Below are positions 11,490 to 22,747 of a stretch of 64,000 nucleotides of DNA, piece after piece (position 1 is the first letter of the stretch; each line of letters starts with the position of its first letter). Source of the DNA: Spongilla lacustris. Lineage: Eukaryota; Porifera; Demospongiae; Spongillida; Spongillidae. Where the stretch lies: positions 1,467,502 to 1,531,501 of the forward strand of contig OX442423.1 in NCBI GenBank assembly GCA_949361645.1. Direction: 5' to 3'. The notes under the pieces were generated by a model, which saw only the letters and a list, made by a program, of their open reading frames with translations, did not search any database and had not been told where the DNA came from. Position numbers and translations under genes: made by a program.

Positions 11490-13745
11490 ATCGAGCCTAC
11501 ATTTCAGCGATTTCAGAATGGAATAATATAAAAATTGAGATTTCTTTGCGAATGAGGAATAATTATTTTTAAAAAAAAAACTTGTCACCATGTTTTTGGT
11601 CTTATAATGATCGTCCTGGACCAAACATTTGGTGCAATTAAATAATTCATTTTAGATACTATCCCCCCCCCCCCCCCCCCCCCCCCAAATTTTTTTTTTG
11701 TAATGTCATAGCTATATCCCATGGGCATCACATTTGACTCGACTGGTAGGTATGAGTCTCAATTCACCTTTAGCAAGCATGGAGGTACTTCTATAGAGTA
11801 CTAACTTGAGAGATGTCAAGCATGCACTTCTAGCTGCTAGATTTACTGCACTTCAAGCTGCTATAGGATGGAGTATAAAAGACTGCGAAACTAGGGTCTA
11901 ACAATAATAAAGCCCTATATTTAGCAAGTTGTAGTTTATCATAAGCTACATATAGGATAATTTTAAAAACACCAACTTTCTAAAGAATGCTTTTGTACTT
12001 ACTTGTATATGTTATCAGTTGGGAACAATTCCATGCAAAAAGATCTATCAACAATAAAAATGTAGAATTGATTCTTCTCAATTGAGCTGGGTCCATGCAT
12101 AGATCCTGTTCAGTTATAATTATGCCAACATGATCTCGAGCCATTGTCCATTTCTCTTTGTCACGTGCATTGTTTCTAGACGTGTAGTTTACTTATTGCT
12201 AAGATTGTGTGTTCAATTTATGTGTGCATTTCCATTGTATCTTAATGGTGTCATTGTGAGGCCTTTTCATAATCACCCCCAATTATACAATGTATTCACT
12301 TGTTTTTTCACTCGGCACAATTGTCTAGTAACAGTTTGCAAAGCTGACATTAATATTTAATCACCAATTCACTTATCTGTCAACAAATTTATCACTGCAA
12401 AGCTGACAAATGCAATGCTATGGTTGTCAAGAGGATGAACGTAAGTCGTGCTGTACACCATCTGCTATGGAAGGTACTGTGTCGAACCAAGTCATAATCA
12501 TTATTTTATTGTTTGGAAGCAGAAAGTGGACCATTCCATATACATATTCAAATCCTCCTGCATGTAAGTTATCTATATTATTATGCATAATTTAATTTAA
12601 ACAATGATACTGCATGTTAATATTACATAGATTATGCATGCGAAGCAGGGTCACCGAATATTATATATAGGACTGTATGTTTTTCAGTGTATCATGGCCC
12701 TTGCTTTTGCACTGACCAGTGTCAAATTCATCATATACATGTGGGAGTCGGACAACAAAGACCTCACAGCAAATCTGGTGCATGGCCTAAGTGAAGTATA
12801 TGTTGAGCCTTGATCACATGTAGGTTGCATGTATCTACACAGTGCCATTGGGATACAAACCCTGCAGGTTATAAGCTCGCTGTAATTCTAGTCACATCTC
12901 AAAAGTTTTACTTTGCCGGGTGTTTATTCCACATACAATTAAATATTATGCTGCATGCATTATCAGCTAGCAGCTAGAAGTACAGTTCATCCTAGCAGCT
13001 TGAAGTGCAGTGCATCCTAGTAGCTAGACTGAAGTGCATCTCAGAAGTATACCTCCATGCATGCTGCAAGGGACTGATGAAGGTTTTTTGAATTTGAATT
13101 TATGAATGAGACTCATACCTCAGAGTATACCAATTAGTCACAATGGGATCTATAGCTATGACATTAAAAGTGCTATTTGGGGGTAGTATCTAAAATGGAT
13201 CATTTAATTAGAGACCAACAAATTGGCGATTGTGGTCTAGGGTTTGATGATGGAGCAGCAATCAATCCCTGTACACAGACAACAAAGTGACATTTTTATC
13301 ATGTTTTCAGTAATAATTATTTATTATGATGCATATTTTATTATTATTATTGTTACAATTAATAGGACATACAAAACACACGAAAACATGACCAAAACTA
13401 AATAACACTTCAGAGATAATCTTGAGGGCAATATCTGGACATTATAGCCCTCACATTAGCCCTTACAAGGTTCAGATTGAGCCGGCCATACAGCTCTGAT
13501 AGAACGGCAGATTTGGGCCTTGATGATGTTATGGCTAGGTGAGAGGCTAGACTTGAAAATGACTATTGAACTTTGTGTACTATTACATGTATTGTGGATT
13601 CTAAAAAAAAAATTTACAAACCAAGAGACCAAAAAATTAGTGACAAGTTAAGAATAAATCATCATTCACATGCAGAGAAATCTCAGTTTTTGAATTATTC
13701 CATTTGACAATCGCTGAAATGTAGGCATGCATGTATTGCCTTGAT
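11490..13745. repeat. Long interrupted inverted repeat (foldback-type, about 2.2 kb)
   Basis: Sequence at about 11,490-11,900 (GCCTACATTTCAGCGATT, ATTTTAGATACTA, TAATGTCATAGCTATA, ACTTCAAGCTGCTA) recurs in reverse complement at about 12,960-13,250 and 13,590-13,735. The right arm is split by about 340 bp of other DNA (13,250-13,590). The left arm carries a C24 run (11,663-11,686). The interior includes a diverged copy of the 14.35-kb segment. A foldback transposon with a later insertion in one arm is the simplest reading. Confidence 0.7.
12395..13000. repeat. Diverged copy of the 14,345-15,000 segment
   Basis: Matching landmarks in the same order and orientation are GGTTGTCAAGAGGATGAAC (GTGGTCAAGAGGATGAAC in the other copy), ACACCATCTG, AAGGTACTGTG, AAGTGGACCATTCCA, ATTCAAATCCTCCTGCA, then GGACAACAAAGACCTCACAGCAAAT against GGACAGTAGAAAGGACTTCACAGCAAGT. 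The duplicated material includes the last part of the integrase-like relic. Confidence 0.65.
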
Positions 13746-14216
13746 TACTCCTTCCCATATTTAGCCTCCTCATTCATCAGTGTTTTCAATAGTGCAACTA
13801 CTGGCACTATAGTGGAGGAAGCTTCAGATATCTTACTGTATTTGTATTCTACAAGAAGCCATTATTTCATACAAGGTAGATAGATTTGGTGTCTCCATTT
13901 AATGTTAATATGTTCTTTTACAAGGCCAAGTATCCATATATTTAATTTCTGGTGGTGTTTCGGAAATATTGAGCGATCACTCAAGGGAATTGTATTGTAG
14001 CTAGTGCTGCCGCGATATGGTTCTTTGCCGATATCGTCTATAACGCGATATTTCATTGTCGAATTATTTGTCAATAATCACAGTTTTCAAGTTGAAGCTG
14101 CGTTGTTGGTGACACAAGAACCAACACATAAACCGTCCTCAGTATCATGCTGTGGGGCTGCATGCAGGGGAGAGGGAGGGAATCTCCACAACCATGAACT
14201 TTTACGTGACAATATT

Positions 14217-15650
14217 TCATGCAGGAAATAATACGGTGAATAAAAAAGTTTCATTCATGCACATGCATTTTCTTTCTCCACAATCTACTAGTAACAAATT
14301 GCACATTTTAACATTCACTTGCAATCTACTACTAATAAATTGCAAAGCTGTCATGTACAAGTCAATTCGATGGTTACAACTGTGGTCAAGAGGATGAACA
14401 GTATCCTGCAAGTCATGTAATACACCATCTGGTAAAGGAGCTATAGATTGAATACAAGGTACTGTGACTTCATAATCATCATCGTTTCTGGAAACAGCAA
14501 GTGGACCATTCCAGTCGATACCATAAGTATTCAAATCCTCCTGCAAAACAATATATAATTCACATAATCATGTGTGTAAGTATATGTACCAAATTTATTT
14601 CCCTTCCAGTCATATCTGTATACAGTATAGCTGGGGTAAGCATATTATTGTGCGGGCAAGTCTTAGTAACCAGCTATTAGGCATACAATATATTACCTGT
14701 ATGGTGTTGATAGCAAACCATAGAGTAAAGTCATATAGTTTCGGCATGCAGCTTCAGAGCTCTGCAGCTGCATGCCGAAACTATATGACTTTAGAGTGTA
14801 CATTCAAATAAAATTCTACATTCATCAATCAAGGCCATGCTACATGCTGATGCGGGACAGTAGAAAGGACTTCACAGCAAGTCAGGTAGCCTAATGTTGA
14901 AATGAAGTATTTCAGTCAAGTCTTGACCACAGGCATTGCCTGCACGTTATAAGATTGCTGCACATATGCTGAGTTCTGCTAACAAACACACAATTATTAG
15001 GTAGGTGTGAAACATCAGACACCTATAAGCTATCTGGTTTATACAGTGTTGTGTGCTTGTGTCTTGTTTTTAGTGATTTAAAAATGTATGCATAATTTTT
15101 CCAATATCAAAAATGCCATACCTCAGGTATGTTTTCTGTATTGGATTCCCCACTGATCCATAACTGGCATGGTGAAAGGTTGCCTTCAGAACTTAGAAGA
15201 TGCTGATTCCATGCCTCCTTAAACACTTGTAAGCTATTATCGATACGACTTAAAAATACATAATGGAGACAACAGACATGTACTTCATTTTCACAATCTA
15301 GCAGCCCCTCCTCTTCCATGGTATAGAACAGATTGTGTGCACAGTGTAAACACATCTCTCCATAACCTCTCAATACGCTGATTGTGGACACTCTGACCAG
15401 TAATAAAGCTACCTGGTCCATGTCATGGATGTTGTAGCATTAGTTGAACAACTTCTGTATTTTCTCCACCTCTGTCTGCATGGATTTAGGTTGGTAGCCC
15501 AAACTCTCTTACAGATGCAAGAAACAACTGCAGAACTGTGTCTGCTCGATTGTTATTGGAGCAATGTAGGTATATGATTCGACGACTATAGCCATCAATG
15601 CCTCCATGAATAACAAACCACCAGCTGAAAATCAATGATATCTACATTAT
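14217..15650 (-). pseudogene. Decayed DDE-integrase domain protein (transposon-derived)
   Basis: Reading the minus strand downward from about 15,640, the translation carries [12 protein letters not shown], a [12 protein letters not shown] segment, HADRGGEN, then [17 protein letters not shown] residues across a frame break near 15,380, and CLHYVFLSRIDNSL with LSPCQLWISG near 15,150. This is the order of the integrase-core protein family common in cnidarian, sponge and fish genomes: the catalytic triad is the D in GIDGYS, the D in ADRGGEN and the E in IERLWRD. A further piece at 14,380-14,546 (YGIDWNGPLAVS) matches the C-terminal tail of that family. At least two in-frame stops (near 15,512 and 15,425) and a frameshift show it is dead. 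Confidence 0.65.
14726..14793. repeat. Perfect 28-bp-stem hairpin
   Basis: Bases 14,726-14,753 are the exact reverse complement of 14,766-14,793. The 12-base loop itself contains the palindrome CAGAGCTCTG. It lies between the two integrase-relic pieces. It could be a minimal palindromic insertion or a hairpin RNA; no evidence of transcription is visible. Confidence 0.85.
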
Positions 15651-17100
15651 AATTATATACAACATTTGGACATTCTACTAAATTGTAGCATTACATGTAG
15701 GATCACAATTATTTATCATGCAATTTTTTATTTTGATGTCCACCAAGTTTGGTTAAACTACCTAAACAATACAGATTGGAAACTTGGACGACCTGGCAAA
15801 ACTCCAAGTTATAGAATTTTTTAAGAAAGGCAAGAAAGAGAAATGGCACTTTTAAAGATATTCTATTTCAAAAGTGCCACTTTTGCATGTGTGTATAATA
15901 TTTATATATCACTGCATTATACCAGGCAAGTGCCATCATAAATCTAATGAGGCCTCTGCTAAGGATGCAATCAAGGTGTTTGTATATGTACAAATATGTA
16001 TAACTCAGTTAACACCACATGTTATTGTGCAGTTACATGTACATATGTTACTGAACAGTTGTGTACACATGAACGTGTAAGGATGGGTGTGACGTCCTAG
16101 TCAAAATGTTCCTCCTCCCTCCATGCTAGCAGGCTGAACTCTGAGATCCATCCCCCTGCGCCTCAAGTACAGCAGTGTGCGCCAGAACATCACTTATGAC
16201 TGTGGCAGTGGTGTTGATGACTTCATCAAGATGACTCCAGGCAGCTAATAGTACCACCTTTCAGTTTGGAACAGAGGTACATGTACATCCAGTCATGTAC
16301 ATACATGAAAATTAAAACTCCAAATTTTATTATTGTCCTGTTTTCATCCCTCCCCCTCATGACCCCTCCCTCTTGTGGTCCCTTCCTTCTTGACCCCTCC
16401 CTACATCTCTCAACTACTCCCTCTGCTAATTTCCTTCCCTCATACTCCCCACCTACCATCAGACATCTGTAGAGGATTGCTGGCTAGCTCCAGGAAGATG
16501 GTTAGATGCAATCAGACGTATTGCTGTGATGGAACTCATTTTGCAGTTGCTTGCATATACATGCAACTAAAAAAAATTTAATGACACACAAAAATGTTAA
16601 GTCACTTAGGTGTTCACAAACCCCTAACATATGTACTGTCACACAAACACATCTGTGTCGTCGTCAGGCATTCACCGGGTATAACAGAGAAGTATACTAG
16701 AACATGAGAGTACTAGGCCTAATACTATTGTAGGTGGGATGTGTCTGGTTATACACATGATCTGCATGGTACCGGTCTTATTGTTAAATTAGAAGATCGA
16801 TGCAAAGTGAGCAGAGGTCCAAAGGACACGTCACTCTCGGGTTCTCATTGGTGCATGAGCTTAACGACAGTACCCTACGCATGTGTCAGTATGTACTATG
16901 GTCAGAACGTACCGTTCTTACGTACTGTCGAATGCACGAAGAGGAGAGGAAGCTGAGCGTACAGCCGGCGTTCATAAGCATGGCTGATTATATACAAGTA
17001 AAACAAATTCCCTGGATCCAAACCATAGCCTGGTACGGAACGATGGCAATGGTATTATGCAATCACAAATAATTAAACGGCTAAGAGATATCATGTCTGT
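15650..17100. other. Non-coding region with one short conserved-looking fragment
   Basis: No gene supported. At 16,140-16,245 (+) a frame reads IPLRLKYSSVRQNITYD then GVDDFIKMTPGS before a stop, which looks protein-like, but no family was recognised and no splice context was found. It may be a captured exon fragment. Confidence 0.35.
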
Positions 17101-17154
17101 AACGGAGCTGTAACAGAACGTTCTTACCTAACGTACTGTTACGGAGCTGTAACG

Positions 17155-17265
17155 AGATGGCACCACCCAAATACGAAATGGCACCACCCGAATACGAGAC
17201 GGCACGACCCGAATACGAGACGGCACGACTCGAATACGAGATGGCGCGACCCGAATACGAAAAGC
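17155..17265. repeat. 21-bp tandem repeat, five units, open on both strands
   Basis: Units of the form GAGACGGCACGACCCGAATAC give the heptapeptide (MA or TA)(P or R)PEYE on the plus strand. Just upstream ACGGAGCTGTAACAGAAC and ACGGAGCTGTAACGAGAT repeat once. No gene context was found, so it is treated as a short minisatellite. Confidence 0.7.
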
Positions 17266-18285
17266 GAGCGCGTGTCGAATTATGGCAGTGTTCACCCCCC
17301 ATACTAGGAAAGACATTTCTACTCATTTATCATCTTTACTAATATAAATATAATAGTAATTCGCGTGAGATACACCAGAGATAATTTTATATAATAATCT
17401 CTGGATAGTTTGGCCACGTGGGGGGGAGTAATACTAGGCCCTGTTTTTACGCAGGTAATTTTACGCGGGTGTCTCTTTTGCTGGGGATCTGAATGGCTAG
17501 AACTCCCCAGGGGTGGGGGATTTGAACGGCTAGAATGCCCCAGGGGCGGGGAATTTGAAAACCGCACTTGTCAAATCCCCCACCATCGCCCCATCTGTGC
17601 CCGCACTGAGGGGAGTGGGAGAGACCATTGATAGGTGCATTACCCACTGTCTGTTACGACGTTTAGATCAAAGCCATAACCATGGGGGTGAGGTAGCTAT
17701 GTTAAAACAGAATTGTTGGTTGAAGTGCCATGCAGTGCATGTTGTAGTCAACGAAGTTGTGTTTGACACTCGCTATATTGTCTAGCTTTGGGTGGGAATG
17801 GTACCTCCCTTCTTATTTCATTTTGGACTTGGCCCTTGTGACAGCCCCACTTCTGTGCTTTAGTGTCCGTAACGTAGGCGTGTTGACCATGGCTGGCCAC
17901 AGAGAGAGCACCCAATACTTGCAGATCATGTGTTGTGCGACTCCGATTGTAAAATGGGGAGAGGGGGGGGGGGGGGGGGGGGGGTTTGAAGTGTAGGGGT
18001 TACCTCCACCTCCCAGTTAGGGAATGCATGCAGCAAGCATCAGTCACAAATTTGTTGACTCCATCGTGCACTCGCACTATTTACACCAACAATAAAAGTG
18101 GAGGGGGGAGGGAAACTGCATAAGGTACATAGTTCTAAACTTGTTCATTTTCAGGCTTGGCAGATCAATGCATAAACATTATTGTACACACCACAAGTAC
18201 ATTGTGTCAGCAACAATCAATGTTTTAAATAGGGTACATGTACAATTTGTTTGGTTCATGGATTGTTTATGCTTGTTTATGCTAG

Positions 18286-19814
18286 GCAATTTGAAGATTT
18301 ACAGGATAAATGGGAGAGAATCTCCACTGCCATGGAAAAGATTCGAAAGTTGGTAGTATTTATACCAATCAATGTTTCAAATAGGGTACATGTACAATTT
18401 GTTTGGTTCATGAATGATAGGCAATATGAAGATTTAAAGGATAAATGTGAGAAAATCTCCACTGCCATGGAAAAGATTCGAAAGTTGGTAGTATTTTATT
18501 ATGCCAGTAGTGGCTTCATTTTTATAAATGTCTTTTTTCTATAGAGGGTGTGAGGATAGAAAGCTTACCAGCAAGGATATAGAGCAAAAACAAAGTGATA
18601 TAGGAGCAAAACTTGAAAAGCAAGCGAAGGAATTAAGTTGGTAGGTATTTGTACCTAGAAATACTGTATACACCCCTCCCCTTCTGCCCCCATTAGAAAA
18701 AAGGCTAGTTTGTACATGCATATCTCCATTTATGGAGATATGCATATAATTATAGTAACTAGGTCCATAGATGTCTGAACGGCAAAAAAATCTTTTGCTT
18801 TTATATGTTTTTGGGGCACATATATGCAGGTGTACTATTGTACTCTAGCGATGATATTCAGGACAATAGACATTAAAGATCTGAATGTCTGGCTTACATC
18901 ATTTACTATTGGTGTAGTGGTTTAGAGTGACATGTTAGCTAACCTAAAGAAATTATCAAACATTTCATTCACCAAACAATTGCATTGCATTTGATATGTT
19001 GCTAGGGAAGTCATATCATAGATATTATAGTAAATTACTATAATTTACTATAATATCTATGGTCATATAAAATTCTAACCCACCAAGTCAAATTCATAGG
19101 GTTTCTAACTAATACTCATGAATAGCACGGCTTTTAGCGTTTGTGTACTGCACATTCCAAATCTCTTTGCAGGTTGCCACTACCTAAAAGCTGTTTGACC
19201 TTGCTATTGGCCCTTCAGCACGAGCTTTTTGGTCTGCTGCATCCTTAGTACTGACAGTACATGTATTGTGGGTGTATATGTATCAATACCTATGTATAGC
19301 AATACCGTGTCACGTATAGTGTAGTTTTGTGCACCGCATGTAACACCGAATTGCCTGTTACTTGATTTCTACACAAATGTACTACTTTCCTAGGATATCT
19401 TCACAAATGGATTCAAGGGCAGCAATAGCTGGAGTATGCTCATGGATTGTGGAGGCTCGCATCCTGGTGCTGCACAAGCTAGGATATGCTGATGCTGACT
19501 ACGTTACATTATCCACTGAATGGCGTACATTATCAAAAAGAAAGCAAAGTGATGAAGATTTTGGTAAGAAGTTTGATCATGTTATTGGAGAGTTTTTTGA
19601 TCTAAAACCTGATGAATGGAGAAAAGTGTCTTATGACTTCTACCATAAACAACTGGTTATCATTGATGAACGTCCACCAGCAGAGGAGGTTTTAGGACAC
19701 CATTTAGCACTTCTTCCTCAGCCCTTCAACAATGAAGAGTACAAAGAAATATTTACAAAACTCATTGAACGTGTTGCTGAAAGGGTACAAACTGCAGAAC
19801 AAGTTTGTGCATAA
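18286..19814 (+). CDS. Coiled-coil protein of unknown family, copy A (first exon not found)
   Basis: Exons read here: 18,286-18,348, 18,421-18,483, 18,545-18,640, 19,394-19,814 (stop TAA). The first two are duplicates of one 63-base exon encoding 21 residues with hydrophobics spaced a/d (F-L, W-I, M-I), so the coiled coil is extended by exactly three heptads. The third exon is also helical (KDIEQKQSDIGAKLEKQ). The last encodes a 139-residue C-terminal domain (WIVEARILVLHKLGYADADY; DEWRKVSYDFYHKQLVIIDE). The phases join only if the donor of the 63-base exon is GTTGGT, a weak donor. No equivalent of copy B's first exon was found upstream, so this may be 5'-truncated or use a diverged exon. AATAAA lies 55 bp after the stop. 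The family is not recognised. Confidence 0.6.
19017..19062. mobile_element. 46-bp palindromic insertion with 6-bp target duplication
   Basis: A near-perfect palindrome (CATAGATATTATAGTAAATTA at its left end, its complement at the right) is flanked by TCATAT on both sides (19,011-19,016 and 19,063-19,068). The paralogous site in copy B (about 23,994) has a single TCATAT and no insertion, giving a clean empty site. Confidence 0.85.
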
Positions 19815-19868
19815 GTAACTTGTGTATAAGAATTGCTATACAGCAATGTGTATGTGGGTCATGATAGC

Positions 19869-19874
19869 AATAAA
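19869..19874 (+). promoter_or_regulatory. Polyadenylation signal of the copy A gene
   Basis: AATAAA begins 55 bp after the stop codon. The matching place in copy B reads AATGATTTTTAAAG, so the hexamer is lost there. Confidence 0.55.
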
Positions 19875-20529
19875 GTGCTCACAGTGTGATATTCAGCTTG
19901 TGTCTCCCGTGTCTATTATAAGTGCTCTCTCTAGTTTAAAAGCTGGGGAGAAATTACACTTTGTAACATGGTGTAGTCAACACAAACTTGAGTGAGCAGC
20001 CGACACTCATTTGTGCATTTCCATTTTATGAATGCATGCTGTCATGCCTATATCCTCTGCCACTACACACCTGCCATTAAACAAAACATGGGAGACATTA
20101 TCTGATGTCCAAGTCAGTGAAACAGAAATGGCAATATTGCCTGACCCTGAGCTGTTCATGATGTTCCAACTAAAATTCAGGTTGTGTAGCAAACATTGGT
20201 TGACATAATGCCTTAAAGTTAGCCATACATAAACTGAAGGAATTAAAAATCTGGATGATCAATCTAATAGTGGTCAGATGTGTGATTACTGATATGATCA
20301 GGTGTCCATACGTGTACATGTACAGTATCACTAACAATGTGTTCAGTCTTGTGGGCACATGCTGCTTGTGAAGGACTCTGCGTGTTGGTGTGTACATATG
20401 CTGAATGTATCATCTGGTGCATGGAGTGAAGTGACCCCAGTTTTTTTTTTTTGATGTTTTAAACATACAATTTTAATACAAATAAAATAAGAATAAATCA
20501 ACTAGCTAAACTAAAAGTTGACACTGGGA

Positions 20530-20910
20530 CCTGCCTGTGCAAGAAACGCTCTTGCGTTTGAATGGACAGGGCACAGGTTGGCCTCAGCTATGAAGAGAAA
20601 CGAACTTGACCTGCAGACATTTTAGTTAATAACTGGTGCATCAATGGCAAACTGGCTGCATTTGATCTTTCTGTATCCTCTCCACTAAAAACTGACATTG
20701 TTCCCAAAGCAGGACATATGGCTATATGGCTGGTTCAGCAGCAGCTGCCACAGGACAGCGCAGGCTTTTTGAAAATTCCGACATCTGGGACGAGCTTGGT
20801 TGGAGCTGTATGCCCCTGGTAGCTGAATCCTTTGGGGCCTTGGGTCAACTAGCTTCAGGAACTTTGGGTCGAATAAGGCTTTCTTGAAGAGTTGATACAC
20901 AATGCCACGA
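20530..20910 (+). pseudogene. Retroelement C-terminal fragment (copy A)
   Basis: Reading across frame breaks, the plus strand gives NWCINGKLAAFDLSVSSPL, then AAATGQRRLFENSDIWDELGW and PLVAESFGALG. This pattern (RPAD, NW-x-GKPAAFDL-V-SPL, G-AA-AE-RK, ELGW-C-PL-VE-G-WG) is the nuclease-like C-terminal domain of a class of non-LTR reverse-transcriptase proteins common in aquatic invertebrates. Stops and frameshifts show it is inactive. It is related in architecture, not identical, to the element at 55,575. Confidence 0.55.
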
Positions 20911-20939
20911 AGGTGGTTATGTCATGCAATGACATCAGT

Positions 20940-22380
20940 GGTGAGCCTCAAGCGCCGTGGTGGGGCCAAAGGACACATATAGAGCCATTTTCAAATTGGG
21001 TTATAGTTAATAATGCCAGATAAAAGTAAAAAAAAGTACATGCCCAGTAAAAGTTCCATAGCATGCCCAGTAGAAGCTCCATAGCATGCATGCCCAGTAG
21101 AAGACCTTAATCTTACTAGTACAGGAGATTCTTTTAATAGAAAAGTGTGTAAGATCTTGTTCTCAGAAGGAGGGATAATGTATACCTTCAGTTCAGAGGC
21201 AGTAATGGGTCCCACTCTCTATAAATGGCATTCATCAGTGGACATTGGCCATTCAATGACACAAATGGCTCTCAAAGTGAAGTTGCCAAGGAAGTGGTGG
21301 CTGGTCACATCCTGTTGCCAAGGAAGTGGTGGCTGGTCACATCCTGTACACTGCAGCATGGGATAGATAATACTCCTGTCGTCTTACACTCAGGATGCTG
21401 GGGCTTTTCTTGGCTTGGTCATATAAGCAATACAAACTCCAGGATGTTTGCTCTCTCAACATGGCATCAAAGCCCCTCTGTAGCCCACTTAATGGGCTAT
21501 TCCATTATTTTACCGTACACCCCCCCCCCCCCCCCCCCCCCCCCCCCAAGCATTTATCGTGTCTCACCCCCCAGGAGACAGACTTGTAAATGACCCTCTG
21601 GACAAACTTGTTATATGCTCCACCCCCCTGGACAAGTTTCTGTTATACCTTCTAACCCCCCCCCCCCCTCCCCCCCCCAAGAACAGGCATTTAAATTTCC
21701 ACACACCCCGGGACATATTTCAAATACCCCCCCCCCCCCCCCCCCCCCCCCCCCACCCCAGACACCATCCACTGGGCTGTACGGTTAAATAGAGGAGGCT
21801 CCTCCCCATTACTGTGGTTTCCAGTACATGTAATACAACATAGACATTGCGTGTTTGCGGCACGTCGTTCTTCTTTGTTTATTATAATTTCCTTCTCTGC
21901 ATGCATTTATGTTTAGCATTTTGCATTTCACGTATCGCATCAGTGAATTCCACCACGGCAGCTGATCCGAATAGCAAATTATTACAACTGCTCTATTATA
22001 ATTAATTTATGGCATTTGGTATGCTTGTAAACTTTTGCCGTATATGCACTTCGTTTACGCTGCTACACAGCCAACCCTTACCAATATCGGCTCAAGGATG
22101 ATAAACACAAAAACCTTGGTACAATAATGATATGAAACATGACCCAATACTGATAAATTATCTTCATTGCGTCAATGTTGATATAGCAACATGGAGCAGG
22201 TTGATAAAATCCTGGAACAATATCTGAATATCATGTTTACATAAACCATGATATCAATATTGCTTCAATAATGCAATGGCATGATGTACAGACATATATA
22301 TCTATTAATTTAATAATTATTGTTTCCAATGCCTAAAATTTATTAATATGACGGGCATGCACGGCCATAATTTAGATGTA
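20940..22380. other. Non-coding spacer between duplicated units
   Basis: Contains a 33-bp unit repeated twice (TTGCCAAGGAAGTGGTGGC, about 21,280-21,345), C-rich runs (C28 at 21,520-21,547, mixed C at 21,656-21,678, C28 at 21,727-21,754), and the promoter-side sequence of the copy B gene. No other gene supported. Confidence 0.5.
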
Positions 22381-22382
22381 AG

Positions 22383-22711
22383 ATGGCCAATGCCACAGTC
22401 GTCGGTCAGTATACTATGACATGGGCTGTCCAAAACATAGATGGCAAGCCCGTAGTGCAGATGACAACATCACCAATGCCTAAAGACAGAGAGGAAGCTA
22501 TGCAGCTTTGTGCTAACCTCCTTGTACAACGCGATATCTTAATCGCTCGCACGAATCAGATTATTATCCGTCTTTCTCAAGAAAACTTACTTTTACGCGG
22601 AGAGAGGGAAAAACTTTTGAAGGAAAAGAACGAACTCAACCATAAAGTGATGGCACTTCAGACGGCGCTTAAGAATTTAAGGCAGTAAGTCAGGCAGAAC
22701 AACACCTCCTC

Positions 22712-22747
<36 letters not shown>

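Larger units (their letters stand above)
17430..20910 (+). repeat. Segmental duplication, copy A
   Basis: Copy A aligns in order with copy B (22,850-26,300). Shared blocks: the ACGCGGGT / GAATGGCTAGAATGCCCCAGGG block (17,460-17,650 against 22,925-23,110), GACCATGGCTGGCCACA (17,884 against 23,292), the coiled-coil gene exons, about 600 bp of 3' flank, and the retroelement fragment (20,440-20,770 against 25,985-26,300). Differences in A: a second copy of one gene exon, palindromic insertions at 18,705-18,755 and 19,017-19,062, and no counterpart to about 680 bp present in B (25,290-25,980). Confidence 0.9.

Noticed and set aside
14726..14793. microRNA precursor
   Set aside because: The stem is perfectly paired and the loop very short, more like a palindromic insertion; no conserved mature sequence can be judged from one genome.
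16741..17072. Frames near 16.8-17.07 kb as a missing first exon for copy A of the coiled-coil gene
   Set aside because: No similarity to the copy B first exon and no donor in a matching phase.
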